Source of the DNA: Silene latifolia
Taxonomy: Eukaryota > Streptophyta > Magnoliopsida > Caryophyllales > Caryophyllaceae
Assembly (NCBI RefSeq): GCF_048544455.1
Contig: NC_133535.1
Location: 83,390,120-83,454,119 of the forward strand
Length of the DNA stretch: 64,000 nt
Direction of reading: 5' to 3'
A program made the translations under genes and the position numbers. The notes below the pieces were generated by a model. The model was not told the DNA's origin. It did no database searches and was given only the letters and a program-made list of their open reading frames with translations. This document shows positions 12,319-25,307 of this stretch, in pieces. Positions within the stretch are counted from its first letter, which is position 1, and the number at the start of each line of letters is the position of its first letter.

Positions 12319-13221
12319 TTGTTTTCCAGTTGTTTGATATTTTGCATGACTATGAGATTACAAGGTAATTTATTACCTATTGATTTCGAGATTGAAAGGA
12401 CCTTAACCAACAATGGAACAGTTGCTAGAGGTACTTCAAGAGTCGTAGGTATTGGAGAGATTGTGGATATTCAACCAAATAACATTGAGTTTGTAAAACC
12501 TTTTGCAAGAGAAGGAGAGGATAACCCAATTCCAAATCAACCACAAAATCAACCCACAAAGCCTAAATTTTCATCTCATTCCGTACCAAGGAGAACCTAC
12601 CAAACGGTACTCCTATACCACCACATTTAACCGGTAATTTCATTGCCAAATCCGCATTCATACAATTAGTCGAGAGAATTCAATTTGGAGGGATGCCTAG
12701 TGAAGATCCTCATTTACATATGGAGACTTTTTTGTGATTATTGTGATGCAATTTCTCAAACCGGAATTACTCAAGACCAAATTCGATGGGTATTGTTTCC
12801 TTTTCCTTGATCGGTATCACAAAGCAATGGTTGAAGAGCCTAGACAAAGATACCCTTGGTATTGATTCATGGAAGAAGTTAGCACTTGCCTTCTACAAGA
12901 AATTCTATCCCCCGGAGAAGACAAATATGTTGAGAGCCCAAATCACCGGGTTCAAGCAAAGGGATGAGGAATCGTTATATGAAGCATGGGAGAGATTTAA
13001 GGACATTTGTCATTCTTGTCCACACCAAAAACTTAGTGAGTGGTTCCTTGTTCAACAATTTTGGAACGGCTTATATGAAGACTCACGCAATGTGCTTAAT
13101 ATGGGATCCAATGGGATGTTTACCGATGTTGATGACAACAAAAAATAGGCCAAAATCAAAGAGATGGTGGTTCATAATTCCCAATATAGTAGGCCTCGAA
13201 AGGCCACTAGAGGAGGAAAGC
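12319..13221 (+). pseudogene. A0 gag, N-terminal part, disrupted
   Basis: This is a retrotransposon gag (capsid) fragment of Athila type. The reading starts with a stretch containing MRLQGNLLPIDFEIERTL, shifts frame near 12630 (AKSAFIQLVERIQFGG), carries a stop near 12735, and continues from 12786 with the most typical part: ITKQWLKSL, LALAFYKKFYPPEK, FKQRDEESLYEAWERFKD and FWNGLYEDSRNVL, which match the usual gag pattern of plant Ty3/gypsy elements. Another stop falls at 13146-13148. The gene is cut at 13221 by G1; its continuation is at 36348. Confidence 0.75.
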
Positions 13222-14409
13222 TTTAGCAGGAGCTGTTAACCAGGCTAACAATATTTTAGTGACTGATCAGGCACATGCAAAGCACCCTCATGTTCCACCA
13301 GGGATGCCAGGCACAAATCAAATCAACAACAACATTCAGGCAACCTCGTCTACTAGTCCAGTCTCATCAGACCACCAGAACAGCAGCCAGGCAGGCCACC
13401 AGCAGCCGCCTTGGCCAGCTGACTCTCTTTTCAACTAATACTAAATAAATCCCAAGGATCCAAGGACAAATCCTAAAGAATTCCACAGAAAAATCAAACT
13501 GAAAGCAAGTTGCAGGTGGGGTAATTCTAATAAAGCAGGTATGCCATTTTTGGCCAAGCAGGTGAAAACTCTCAACAAAGAAAGCACTGGCTTATTTCAG
13601 CATTCATAGATGAAGCCTTGAGCCGCACAATATACCTGGACCAGGGCCATTTTGACTTCCAATAACGAGACAAAGAAATACATCAGTCAAGAGGACAACC
13701 TATCACTATCAGCCTGCAGCTCTTTTGTTCCATTCAGTTTGCCTTAATTTTCTTTTGTATCCGTTGTAAAATAAATCCACTACTCTTGGTTGCTTTCTAA
13801 ATTTAATCCTAGCCCTTAGATGGAGTTGTCTAGGGTTTATCATGTACTGAAAACTTCACAGGAAGGCCTATATAAGGACCATTCCTCAGTCTGTTTTACT
13901 CAGACTTTGATTAATGAAAACCTTGAGATTTCTCTCAAAAATTCACAAATCTTCTAACTTTGCTGAGTCTTAGTTGTAAGTCAGACTTAATAATACCTTG
14001 TGCTTGCTTAGGTGTTGATTAAGGACCTGTGGTGTTACTTGGGATAGGTCTGTGCTTGCTTGAACTATTATGAGTGCATTGTTTGTCTGGTGTGTGTTTA
14101 CTTTGCGCTTGCTTGAGTAAATTCATTTCAGGCCTCCTAAATTATTAAGTTTAGTCTCTGTGCTTGCTTGAGAGTAAATTTGATAATTATATCATTTTTA
14201 CATTCAGAAAATATCACAAAAACAGCCACAAGAGTCTTCCTAAGAAAATTGTCTGAAATTCACCTATATCAGTCTGGATTTCTAATTATTAAAAATACTT
14301 AGATTGCGTGTAAAATTCTAAGATTTAGCACAGTTTAAGTTTACCATTTTAACTAAATTATCACCAAGTTTCATAATTTTTCAAGTCCATTTACTATTTT
14401 TACAAAAAT
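13222..14409 (+). mobile_element. G1 5' LTR, left part
   Basis: It aligns with the 3' LTR at 35063-36255: CAGGAGCTGTTAACCAGGC at the start, TATA at 13870-13876 (GGCCTATATAAGGACC in both copies) and four GTGCTTGCTT-type motifs downstream of the TATA. It is cut at 14409 by T1; the last 87 bp are at 30472-30558. Confidence 0.8.
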
Positions 14410-17014
14410 TGTAATACCCCGTATTTTGATAATCATTTATGAGAATAATTTATGTAATTTAAATAATTAATTAATGACATTTTAATAATAGTTGCAAATA
14501 AGACATTAATTAAATAATAATATAAGTATTCAAGTCGGGAATTGGACTTAGCTGGCAATAAGGCCTTGGGCCGTGTGATATGGTTGTATGGACATATTTT
14601 AATGGCCTATTATGGCTAGTGGTCGGAAATTATATCGGGAATTAATAATAATATAATATGGAAATAATAACATGTAAAGGTAATAATAATTATATCAATA
14701 ATAATAATAAAGTTATGGCCATAATAAATTACTAAATATTGTGTGAGGAAATCCTAGCTATGGTAAGATTAACATATGTAATAATATTAATTATATTAGT
14801 TATTCCTATAATAATTGGAATAAGGAAATAGTTCTTAGTTTCCTAATCTATGTCATATGCTCTCTAATTAGGGACTATAAATACACAATAATCTGAGAAA
14901 TAATTTATAAAATAAGAAGGAATAAATCTAATGGATATAAGAACGTAATTAAGAAAGAGAAAAGGAAAGGGATTAATTTTTATTCTCGCCTCAAGGTAAT
15001 ATTTCAGACCATCTTATGTATACACTTTAGCATATTATAACTCGATAACTAGACCACCATAGGACTCGAGATTTGTACCTAAAGCAACCTTGGACTGCCG
15101 AGATTCTGACCTGACCTTATTTGACCGACGTGGACCTTGATAGGGTGGTTTTTGGGTCGGTTAAAGGTGGTTGGTCAGGGGGGTTACGGGTTTTGGTCGT
15201 GGGGTTTTGGATGGGTAATTGGACCCATAAACGGGACTGACTTGACCTGGGTTGTGGTGGGTTGGGTCGACCACGGTAGGGGTGTTGGTAGGGTAGCTGG
15301 TGGTGGTTGGTGGTGGTGGTGGTCGGGATTTCGCGAAACAGGGGAGAGTAGAGGGTAGTTGTCGCGGGGTTTAGAGCGTGGGTTTGTGAGTTTCAAGTGG
15401 CGGTTTAGTTGGTGGTTAGGGGTGAGTTGGATGCTCTGGGTTGCAAGCTGGTGGTGGCTAGGTCGGGTAGTGACGGTGGTGCCGTGTGGTGTTGATGGTA
15501 GCCGGGTAGAATAGTGACGGGTTTTCAGTATTGGCCTGGTAGTGTTTGTTGCTGATTGTTGTCTATTGTTGTGACGGTGGTGGGTGGAGGTGTCATGGGA
15601 GAAGGTCGGGTCTGGTGGTTGTGGCTGGTCTGGTGTTTGTGGGGTGTCGAGGTGTCATTGTTGTTAGGTGTGTGTGTGTGTGTATGTGTGTGTGTGTGTG
15701 TGTGTGTCTCTCACGTGTGTATGGGAGTTAGTATATGGGTTGACATGAGTTAGTTATGAGTTAGTTATAGTTATGAGTCGGGAGTGGAGTTGGGTTTGAA
15801 ACGGGTTTTTGAATTATATTATAAGAGATTATAATTGACGTAGTTAATTAATTTATAATAAGTGAATCCAGTTTTAATAATCGGAAACCTTTAATAATTA
15901 TAATAAATAAATTGTTTTGAAAAATTTGTATACTAAACGGAATAAATAAATGAATAATTGAATTAAATTGAATTATAATATTTTGATTAGGTGACGGTTG
16001 TGAAGAATTATAATCGAATCGGATTGCTTTATTTATTGGATTGCTTGGGCTGCTTAATTGGAATTGCTTATCACGTAGAGATAAATCCTACTCAACTTTT
16101 ACTCGATAATGTTTGTTGGATGGTTTATATTAAAGTGAGTTGATCAATGTTGGTTGATATAATCCTAATTGTTGAAAGGGAGATTTATATTGCATATGTT
16201 GGTTAATCATATCGTAACTATTGGAAGGGAGAATGACATTGTATATTTTGGTTGTATTGTGGTGGAGTATTGTTGTAGTATTAACAGATTTAATCTGGCA
16301 GACATTACTTATAGTAATGTGGAGTGGTTGAACAGATTTATTCTGGCAAACGATATTTATCGTGTTTACTCGAGCAGGGCCCCAGATTGGTCTGCAGGCC
16401 ATCTGGCGGATATTAATCAACTATATGTTGAGGCAAACATTACCTTTTGGTAATGTAGTTTGTGTTTACTCACCTTCGGGTTGAGGCTGCCCCGGCCAGG
16501 GATTGGCGGGATGATTAGTGTATCGAGTATAGGTCGGCTGAGGTGTTCTAAGTAAAGGATGGAGCACGTTGTCAGGGGGTTGTGCAAAGTAAAAAGGAAA
16601 TTGGATTGTTATCGTATGTTTTTGTTGTTAGTATTTATTCCTACTCAACCTAGCGGTTGACTGTGTATTCGTGAACACCTGCGGTGAACCGTTTTATGGG
16701 AGCAGATTTGACAGGTACTAAAGATTAGCTGACTTGGGAGCATTGAGATGAGATCTCGACTTGGACCATAGTTGAAGTCTAGATCACCTAGAACAATTAC
16801 ATCACTTTATTTATTTCCGCTGCGAGATGTATTGTATCTTATATTAAGTTTTAGTTGGTTAAGTTGTAATAAACATGTAATCATTAAGTTTTAATTTAAA
16901 GTACTTTGGTGAGTTGGACTTTGTTATTCACTACCTCGGGAAAACGATATGGTAACAGTCCTATTTTTTTGGGAATGTCTAGCTAAGGGCTCCTAAGTAA
17001 ATGGGGGTGTTACA
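14410..17014 (+). mobile_element. T1 5' LTR
   Basis: It runs from TGTAATACCCCG to GGGGGTGTTACA. U3 is AT-rich with ATAATA repeats; the TATA box is at 14876-14883 (GACTATAAATACAC). The transcribed part has a GT/GGT-rich stretch, a (TG)n tract and small hairpins such as ACATTAC-TTATA-GTAATGT near 16303. The reading frames here are repeat-driven and not genes. Confidence 0.85.
15666..15712 (+). repeat. (TG)n microsatellite in T1 5' LTR
   Basis: This is an almost pure TG tract followed by TCTCTCACG. The matching tract in the 3' LTR is the insertion site of A1 (19849-19853 and 29137-29158). Confidence 0.9.
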
Positions 17015-17017
17015 AAG

Positions 17018-17029
17018 TGGTATCAGAGC
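17018..17029 (+). other. T1 primer-binding site (initiator tRNA-Met)
   Basis: TGGTATCAGAGC, three bases after the LTR end; the standard primer site of many plant LTR elements. Confidence 0.85.
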
Positions 17030-18567
17030 AAAACGATCCTGAAGCCAAACCAATGATCAATAATGAACTTAGGTTGTGTCAAAATAAAATGAACCCCGGG
17101 TAGAAACTGTTAGGAGCCCCTCTTAGTACTGTTAGGAAAGCGCACCTAATCGTACCTTGGCCCTTCCAGTTTTGAACCGGGTACTTTGAGAGATATTTCA
17201 GTGTGGGGTAATTTAAAATGAATATAGTATATTTTCCTTATGAATTTGTTTGTCTTGTTTGAATGACTGTTTTCGTTAATGATTGCGGATGATTTATTTT
17301 TAAGCATTGTGATAAGCATGTCTTTGATATGGGGAAGGTATGCTGGCATGTATGTGGGAGGTGTGAGTATGATTAATATGTGAAGTGTTAAAGAAATTGC
17401 GTGAAATTGTAAAGAATGCAATTTTGGTGGATTTCTTGAAATTTTTCCCTTGATTGTTTTTGCTGCCATTTACTACCTGTTTAAAATCCTTGTACGAAAA
17501 TTTTATATGTGATACTCTTGTGAGTTAGCTTTTATATGCCACTGGTCTCGTGTTAAAATAATATATCGTTTAGGAGAAATAAATATTTTAGTCGACAGTG
17601 GTCAGAATATTCCTGTACAGTGATGTTTTCGCGCCATGGTTTTGTAAAAATTGCCGTTTACAAACTGCCTGTCAATTTAGTGTAATTCCAACTCCATTGT
17701 TTAAAATATTCGTATATGTTTCTAAATTGATAAGCCACATTTCAAGATAAAGTTTTGATAATTAATAGTGATTTTTACAAGTTGACCTAAGTTTCTGACA
17801 AGTTGCTATAAAATTTCTGTTTCGACCAAACAAATTGTAAAATGTATATTAAATTGACCTTATGAATTTTTGACATGATTCTTTCGCTCATGATTTACTA
17901 ACTCTCTTTATTTTCTAAAAAGTATAAGTTTTCAAGAATTAATTATGTTATTAATTATTTATGATTTTGTTTAAGTTGAAATATGTTTTCCTTATCTTTG
18001 AAAATATAAGTTGTGCTAAAATTTCTAAAGAATTGTTTCTAATTTCTTTCACCTTGGCATTTTGATGTTGTAATTTTGTGAAATAGAATAACATGTCTAG
18101 TGATATGCGGAATGTGTTGCCTTAAGCCTACGTATATGTTTACATCAATTGCATCCATGTTTAAATTAGACCTCGTTAGTAAGAGATAAATGCGCACGTA
18201 ATAAAAAGGTAATTCAGAGATTGTTGTTAATACTTTATTCATCAATTGATGTTGTGTTAAAAATATTAGATGTCTTAATTTACAACGTGTATTACATGTC
18301 TTGCGAGGTTACGATAAATGGGTTATTATTTCTGTTGTTTGATATTCCGAACTTCGAGGACGAAGTTTATTTATTTTAGGGGGAAGGAGTGTGATACTAA
18401 AAATGTTCTGAGTTATTATTGTGACATCTTGTGATAGGATTGATGTAGTTGATAATGATAAAGGGATAGTTGTGTATACATAAGTTGGATTGTGTGGATG
18501 TTTATAGATGTTGTTATAGTAGTTATGGAAGAACTTCGGGACGAAGTTCATTTACAGGGGGGTAGAC
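17030..18567 (+). other. T1 internal region, non-coding, with duplicated 3' motif
   Basis: I see no gag or pol relic in this AT-rich stretch. Near its right end the terminal motif appears twice: AACTTCGAGGACGAAGTT with TTTTAGGGGGAAGGAG (18350-18391) and GAACTTCGGGACGAAGTTC with ACAGGGGGGTAGAC (18532-18567). The second is the working polypurine tract. Confidence 0.6.
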
Positions 18568-19853
18568 TGTAATACCGCATATTTTGATAATAATTTATGA
18601 GAATAATTTACGTAATTTAAATAATTAATTAATGACATTTTAATAATAGTTGCAAATAAGACATTAATTAAATAATAAAATAAGTATGCAAGTCGGGAAT
18701 TGGACTTAGCTGGCAATAAGGCCTTCGGCCGTGTGCTATGGTTGTATGGACATATTTTATTGGCCTAGTATGGCTAGTGGTCGGAAATTATATCGGGAAT
18801 TAATAATAATATAATATGGAAATAATAACATGTAAAGGTAATAATAATAATATCAATAATAACAATAAAGTTATGGCAATAATAAATTAGTAAATATTGT
18901 ATGAGGAAATCCTAGATATGGTAAGATTAACATATGTAATAATATTAATTATATTAGTTATTCCTATAATAATTGGAATAAGGAAATAGTTCTTAGTTTC
19001 CTAATCTATGTCATATGCTCTCTAATTCGGGACTATAAATACACAATAATCTGAGAAATAATTTATAAAATAAGAAGGAATAAATCTAATGGATAGAAGA
19101 ACGGAATTAAGAAAGAGAAAAGCAAAAGGATTAATTTTTATTCTCGCCTCAAGGTAATATTTCAGACCATCTTATGTATACACATTAGCATATTATAACT
19201 CGATAACTAGACCACCATAGGACTCGAGATTTTTACCTAGAGCAACCTTGGACTACCGAGATTCTGACCTGGCCTTATTTGACCGACGTGGACCTTGATA
19301 GGGTGGTTTCTGGGGCGGTTAAAGGTGGCTGGTCGGGAGGGTTACGGGTTTTGATCGTGGGGTTTTGGATGGGTAATTGGACCCATAAACGGGACTGTCT
19401 TGACCTGGGTTGTGGTGGGTTGGCTTCAAGTGGTTGGGTCGACCACGGGGGGGGGGGGGGGGTTGTTGGTAGTGTAGCTGGTGGTGGTTGGTGCTGGTGG
19501 TGGTCGGGATTTCGCGAAACAGGGGAGTGCAGGGGTTAGTTGTCACGGGGTTTAGGGCGTGGGTTTGTGAGTTTCTAGTGGCGGTTTAGTTGGTGGGTAG
19601 GGGTGAGTTGGATGCTCTGGGTTGCAAGCTTTTGGTGGCTAGGTCGGGTAGTGACGGTGGTGCCGTGTGGTGATGATGGTAGCCGGGTAGAATAGTGACG
19701 GGTTTTCGGTATTGGCCTGGTAGTGTTTGTTGCTGATTGTTGTCTATTGTTGTTACGGTGGTGGGTAGAGGTGTCATGGGAGAAGGTCGGGTCTGGTGGT
19801 TGTGGTTGGTCTGGTGTTTGTGGGTTGTCGAGGTGTCATTGTTGTTAGGTGTG
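18568..19853 (+). mobile_element. T1 3' LTR, left part
   Basis: It starts TGTAATACCGC and aligns with 14410-15660 of the 5' LTR. It is cut in the (TG)n tract by A1; the remainder is 29142-30471. A G(n) run (19448-19462) distinguishes it from the 5' copy. Confidence 0.85.
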
Positions 19854-21533
19854 TGATCCGGACGATGTCGTCACTCATCCAATCAAACACATTTATAATA
19901 CTCAACATACAACTAGTTAGCGGTAAGTCGAGGTCGATCCATGGGACGGTGTGCTTTGGGTTCTAAGTCTATCTATCTCAATTTGTGCTAGTGTCACGAT
20001 TGATTTTGGTTTGTAGTTGTGTCTAGACTAATGCAAGCAATAAAGTAGAACGAGCAATAAAAGGAAAGATGTAAACAATTGATTAAAAGTGCTAGGATAT
20101 CATGGGGTCATGGGGGATTCATGGTGTTGATCATACAAACATGTTTACAAGGTTGCAAGCAATTAATGTTGTGGGGGAACCGAGTTGGGTTATATCTTAC
20201 GGTTCTTAGGAAGAGTTGGGTCCCGGAGCCGAATCGATTAGATTGTACAACACCTACAAGTCGACTTACTTTCCTCCTAATCAACTTCTATGCATGGTCT
20301 AACAAGACCCGAGTTGGTTTATATCTTACAAGTCAAGTTGAGTAGAGAAGAGATGGTAAAAATGCAAGGATTCATAGGCTTAGCATTTCATCAAACATAA
20401 CATGTGCATAAAGTTGACATCACAACAAGCAAGCAATTTAATCATGTAAACATATTAGATTAAGCATGAATCAATCCTATGTTGGTTTCCCCTAATTACC
20501 CACTAATCCTAGCTAAGGGACTACTCACTCATTATCATGGGAAACATGTCATTAATGGTGTCAATCATCACAACAAGTATAAACATGATAATAAAATGAG
20601 AAAATAAACAATAACGAGTAAAGAGTAAAGGATTTATACCAAACTTGAGATGATCCAAATAATAATGCAAAGAATAATAGAAGAAACTTGATGATTGATG
20701 GAAGGTTGTCAATCTCCCAATAATAACCCAATAATCTTCAATTACCCAATAATAAACTTGAATAATAAACTTGAACAATAATTAAGGAGAGATTAATGTG
20801 TAATTTATGGAAACATTAAATGATAATTTATTCTAATCTACTCCTAATCTAATCTAAGAGAATTTCCTCCTAAAAACCACACACTTGATTAATTACAAAG
20901 ATGGGGTATTTATAGTGGAAATTAGGTGGATGCATTTAGGCTTAACTAAGGGCTAAACTAGTAATTACACTTTTTAAATGGAACAGGGAGGAGCCGGTAT
21001 TTCTCGAAGGAAGGGCTTCTTTCTTTGTAGCTTGGAGAAGACGAAATTATGCTGTGAAGAAATCCGTGCGTATTGGGGTCGGGACGGGCGGATTCTACAG
21101 ACGGAAGACGAGCGGATTCGATGGAATCCGGGCGGATTCTGGCGGGGCAATCCGAGCGTCTTTGGAGGAAATCCGCTCGGATTGTTTTGTGAGGAGACGG
21201 GCGGATTGGAGACAATCCGCTCGGATTGTTCTTCAGCAGTGATTCTTCTTCTTTTCTTCCCTTTTTGTTCACTTCCATTTTATTCTTGTGGGATTGGTCT
21301 TTGGTCCTTGCTTCCTCTTCATACTAGTCCATCTAGTATCGTCAATATGCTTCCAAAAATGCACGAAAGACGGGAATTTCCGCCTTATTATCTCCTTTTC
21401 TACAAAACATATGAAATGCGATAGAAAAGCAAAAAGGAAGGTTTTGACGGATAAAATGGCCATAGAATGCTACATTAGTATGCAAAATAGGCTCAATTAG
21501 GGGACTAAATGTGCGCAAATAATGTTCACATCA
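19854..21533 (-). mobile_element. A1 3' LTR
   Basis: Read on the minus strand it runs TGATGTGAACATT...CCGGATCA. A TATA box lies at 20907-20914 (minus) with the AATCCG/CGGATT array upstream of it at 21061-21229. The reading frames at 20958-21424 arise from this array and are not genes. Confidence 0.9.
21061..21229 (-). promoter_or_regulatory. AATCCGnnCGGATT array in A1 3' LTR
   Basis: About ten half-sites or full dyads of the type AATCCG(CT/AG)CGGATT and GGGACGGGCGGATT lie within 170 bp. The nearest is about 150 bp upstream of the minus-strand TATA box. The identical array in the other LTR is at 28664-28832. Confidence 0.75.
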
Positions 21534-23606
21534 AATATCCCCAAACCGAACCTTTACTCGTCCCGAGTAAAGAGGTGACTAAAACTAGACCTTTATTTAA
21601 ACTAACCTAATAACATAACCGATATGAGACAATTAGCGGGTCTCACTCCGCCCCTTCAACTCACAACAAGACAACCATGAGGTAGGATGCCTTCTTGTAA
21701 GGCAAGGTGGGTCTTGCCAAAATGGCGACACATCCAATCATTAAAGCACACAAAATCAAGTAATGGATGCATCTACAAAAGAATGGCCAATTTCCTCATC
21801 TAAGTGGCGGAAATTATCTACAAGGGAATCAATTCAAGGGTATACACTCCTTCATAGATGCAATTTCTTCAAACTACTAAGCCTAGAAGGATACCAATAA
21901 ATCACCTCCAAGTTGTGTCAAGCTAGGGTACCTTTGTCCTCAATCGTTAAATGCTTTTGTCAAGAGTAGACTCCCTATGGTGTTAGAAACACTGGAGGAT
22001 CGCGGAATTCCCCCTCTTGCCTAGACAAGAAGAAGGGTCGTCCCCTCTCTACCATGCACAAAAATGGATAAGATGGAAAAGGGATCGATAGTATTTGAGT
22101 TTCATTTTGGGAGTTTGCTTTCATTGTTGTTTTTCTCCCCAATTTCTTGTGGCATATAACATTTGAGAACACTTTCTTTTTGCCATTTCTTTTTGATTTT
22201 TGGCATTTCAACACTTGACAACTTTCAACTTTTCTTTGCATTTCTTTTTGAACATTTTCAAAGTCACCCCATATGTAGGGAGGGTGCCTTGTTTTTGAAG
22301 CTTTAGGAGTCTATTTTTGCTCCTCTTTTCTTTTGATGCATTTTGCAAACTTTCTTTCACTTTTTATTTTATTGAACTCAAATTGATTTCTTTTTGTGCC
22401 CATTCCCTTTTATGACAAAATGTGTGGTAGAACATGGATGAATGATGGATGCATGGTTTCAAGGGTCACCTTGGAATAAACGGTAGCCAAGGAGTTATCA
22501 CACCACAAGGTACTCTTGACTAGGCCTTAATCCATGGGTCAAAGGATACTAGTAGGACACATCCTAGGGTGTTTTACAAGTATTCTAACAAGCAAAGTCT
22601 TAAGAAGAAAAAGCATCTACTAGGGCCTATATACACTAGTCAAGCTTCCCAAGTAGACGGTTTCGCAAAATTTTTTCTAACATGCAAACTACATGCCATG
22701 ATGCAACTAACATATATACATCCTAATGCAAATGATTCTACCAACTAATATGCCATATAAACTAAATGCAAGTCCTAAGTTCACATTGTTTTTACCGCAT
22801 CAATCAAAATAAAGCCACATAGTCATTAACATAAAGAGGAAAAAGGAGATTGGAAAGATCATACCATGCGGTCTTCAATATCCTCATGTCTCGGATGTGG
22901 CGTAGTCAATCAATGTGAAAAAGGATGAACAAACACAATATATACAAGTCTACACTACAAAGGAAATGAACTTGTTTTTGGATTTTTCAATTTTTCAAAT
23001 TTTTATGGTTTTTGTTTTTATGAAATTAAAAGACATATTTTTGGGATTTTTCGAAATTTTTCAATTTTTATGCGCTTTTGGAATATAAATTCCCATCCCC
23101 CACTTTATTTTGGACATTGTCCTCAATGTACATGTAGGAGTAGGAATAAAAAGGAAATACATGTTTTTGAATTTTTGATTTTTGAAATAAAGTACAAATG
23201 CAATATGATATGAATAAATGCATGCTCTAACTAAATGCAATTCTATATGACATATATAACAAATGAATGCAATCTAAACTATACTATATGATGCATGATT
23301 TCTAGTAAACTATGGTCACTTATCATCAAACCTCCCCAAACCGATTTAAACACTATTTCTAGTGTAGAAATGAATAGGTTTGGCTCCTAGTGCCTATGCA
23401 TGAATTTTAGTCTATATGCAACTAACTACATGAATCATGTGAGATATATTACAATGCAAACTAATTTAAATGAACTAACTAATATAAATGCAATATGAAA
23501 TATAATACAAATGCATGCAAAAGCTATACTAAATGCAATGTATATACAAAAGAGAGAGAGGGAGAGATGGGTATCATACAAATGGGAGTGGTGAAGTAGG
23601 CCTCTT
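21534..23606 (-). other. A1 3' non-coding region
   Basis: The polypurine tract is at 21534-21549 (minus GGTTTGGGGATATT). The rest is homologous to the A0 3' region at 41020-43741 (shared strings around CCTAGGGTGTTTTA/TAAAACACCCTAGG and the ACAACTTGGAGGTGATTT block). The dyad ACATTG-TCCT-CAATGT is at 23114-23129. No gene is seen. Confidence 0.65.
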
Positions 23607-25177
23607 TCACTCGTCATCCTCATTTTGATCATAGCCATAACCATGAGAGCTTCCGGTTTGATCATATCCGGGTGCTTGGCCCCAATATCCTCCTTGGTCA
23701 AATCCTCCTCCTTGACCCGAGTACCCTCCACCTTGGCTAGAATGTCCTCCGTCTCCTCGACCCCAAGCTTGGTCCCCATAATTTGGGAACAAGAGCTCCG
23801 GTTGTGCCCAAGAGGGCTTAGGACCATCGGGGTCAATATACCCTTGTTGAGCCATGTTATAGTATTGGGGGTAGAGGGCCAAGTAGTTGTGTTCCCTCCC
23901 TTTATGAACCCCAAGGTCCACTCTATTCATGAGTGCCATCAAATCATTAATACCCGGGGTATTGGGGATTGTCGGTTGAAATTCGGTATAAGGAGTAGGG
24001 TATGGCGGGATAGGTACGTAGGAAGGTGGGCGAATAGGTACTCCCGGCCCTCCACGAGGTGGTTGACGGTGTGGCTCTTCCCTTTGAGGGGGATTATCAA
24101 GAATTTGGATATCAAGGAGGTAGCTTGGTGGAGGAGAGTACGGGGTCAATCTTGGGTCAATGCCCGGTATCTTCCATCCCTCAAGGATCATTGAAGTGCA
24201 TCCCTTGGTGTGCCACTCCACACTCCCATCTCGAGTGTAGTTACACCATCGGTGGCTGTGGAAGATGGTGTGCTCATCAATCAAAGTCCTCCCCTCAAGA
24301 GGAGTATAGGTTCCTTGGGTATTGAACCCGGGACAAAGGTGGTGGGACAAAATGGTAATTAGACCTCCCATCACGAAGGTTTTGAGTTGGGTGGTCCCTT
24401 GAGCAAAATCATGGAACCTAGTAAGTATCTCAAGTGGCGTATTAAAGTTATAACGCCTCACCGCTCGAACATTCAAATAGGACTCAAGAAAAGTTAAGTC
24501 GATGAGAGTACACCTATCTTGTTCGTACCTCCCATTGATGCAACCGGCTACAAAGCGTTCGGTGAATCGAATCACCGGATGTTGGATGGCAAAGGTATAA
24601 CAACGTTTTATATAGGTAAAGTCTCTCCCGGAGATAGCCTTCCAAAGAAAGTCCACACCAAAATTATCGGGCTTCTCGGTATGGTCGGTGGGTACTTCAA
24701 GACCGAAAACATAGGCAAATTCCTCAAGAGAAAGAACATGGTCTAGGTTGCATAACCTAAACTCCATGCCTACATTGTTGTGGGTATCCGCCATAATGCG
24801 AAGGCTACTCAAGAATTCAAGGGTGAGACTAAGGTAAGTCTCTTCATGGGCATGGAAAAATTTCCCAATGCCAAGGCCATTAAAGAACATCTCGGTAGGG
24901 TACCTTATCTTAGGATTTCCAACACCCTAGTGTCTACAAATTGAGTAGGTTCGTACTTCTTACCTAGTAGCTCGACAAATTTTTGGCGGTGGTCGTCGGA
25001 TTGAAAGAGCACTTCTTGGAAGTGGTTGAGTTGTTCAATGCCTCCCCTCATTAAAGGTCGGGTGCTCCTTGGTAGTACTACCTCTCGCGGTGTTTAAGAG
25101 GTTGATCCTTTGCGCTTCTTCCCGAATGATTCAACCAATTTCTTGGCCTTTCCTTTGGTGTTTGTCAATGGTGCCAT
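23607..25177 (-). pseudogene. A1 ORF1-like gene (ATHILA ORF-1 family), frameshifted
   Basis: The gene appears to start at 25177 (MAPLTNTKGKAKKLVESFGKK), hits a stop after about 28 codons, and continues through a segment containing KFVELLGKKYEPTQFVDTRV. It shifts frame near 24900, and the long frame of 427 codons runs 24890-23607. The core LSLTLEFLSSL, the later RFVAGCINGRYEQDRCTLIDLTFLESYLNV and FVMGGLITILSHHLCPGFNTQG align by eye with A0 (TYPSLTMKFISSL, FVYLESFLNI, FIVRGGLLTWLVKHLNPEF) and with the right-edge frame. The C-terminal 60 residues are Gly/Tyr/Gln-rich (QGGGYSGQGGGFDQGGYWGQ). The biochemical function of the family is unknown to me. Confidence 0.75.
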
Positions 25178-25288
25178 TTAGATGTTGGTGATGGGGGTGT
25201 TTTTTGAGGATGGGAGGGTGATTTTGAGGATTGAGATGAGTGTTTTTAGGGTTTGGTAAGGTGAGGAAATGAGGGAGAAAGGGGGTGA

Positions 25289-25296
25289 TTATATAG
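25289..25296 (-). promoter_or_regulatory. Internal TATA box upstream of A1 ORF1-like gene
   Basis: The minus strand reads CTATATAA, followed by about 110 bp of CT-rich leader up to the ATG at 25177. The AATCCG/CGGATT array lies directly upstream. Confidence 0.55.
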
Positions 25297-25307
25297 AAGG
25301 AGTAGGG

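Noticed and set aside
15137-15753. Trp/Gly/Val-rich frames in the T1 LTR
   Set aside because: Products of GGT and TG repeats; the T1 3' LTR does not keep them.
20958-21424. 148- and 106-codon frames in the A1 LTR, duplicated at 28561-29027
   Set aside because: They cover the AATCCG array on both strands and are conserved only because the LTRs are almost identical.
23625-24325. Plus-strand frames over the A1 ORF1-like gene
   Set aside because: Shadows of the minus-strand gene.
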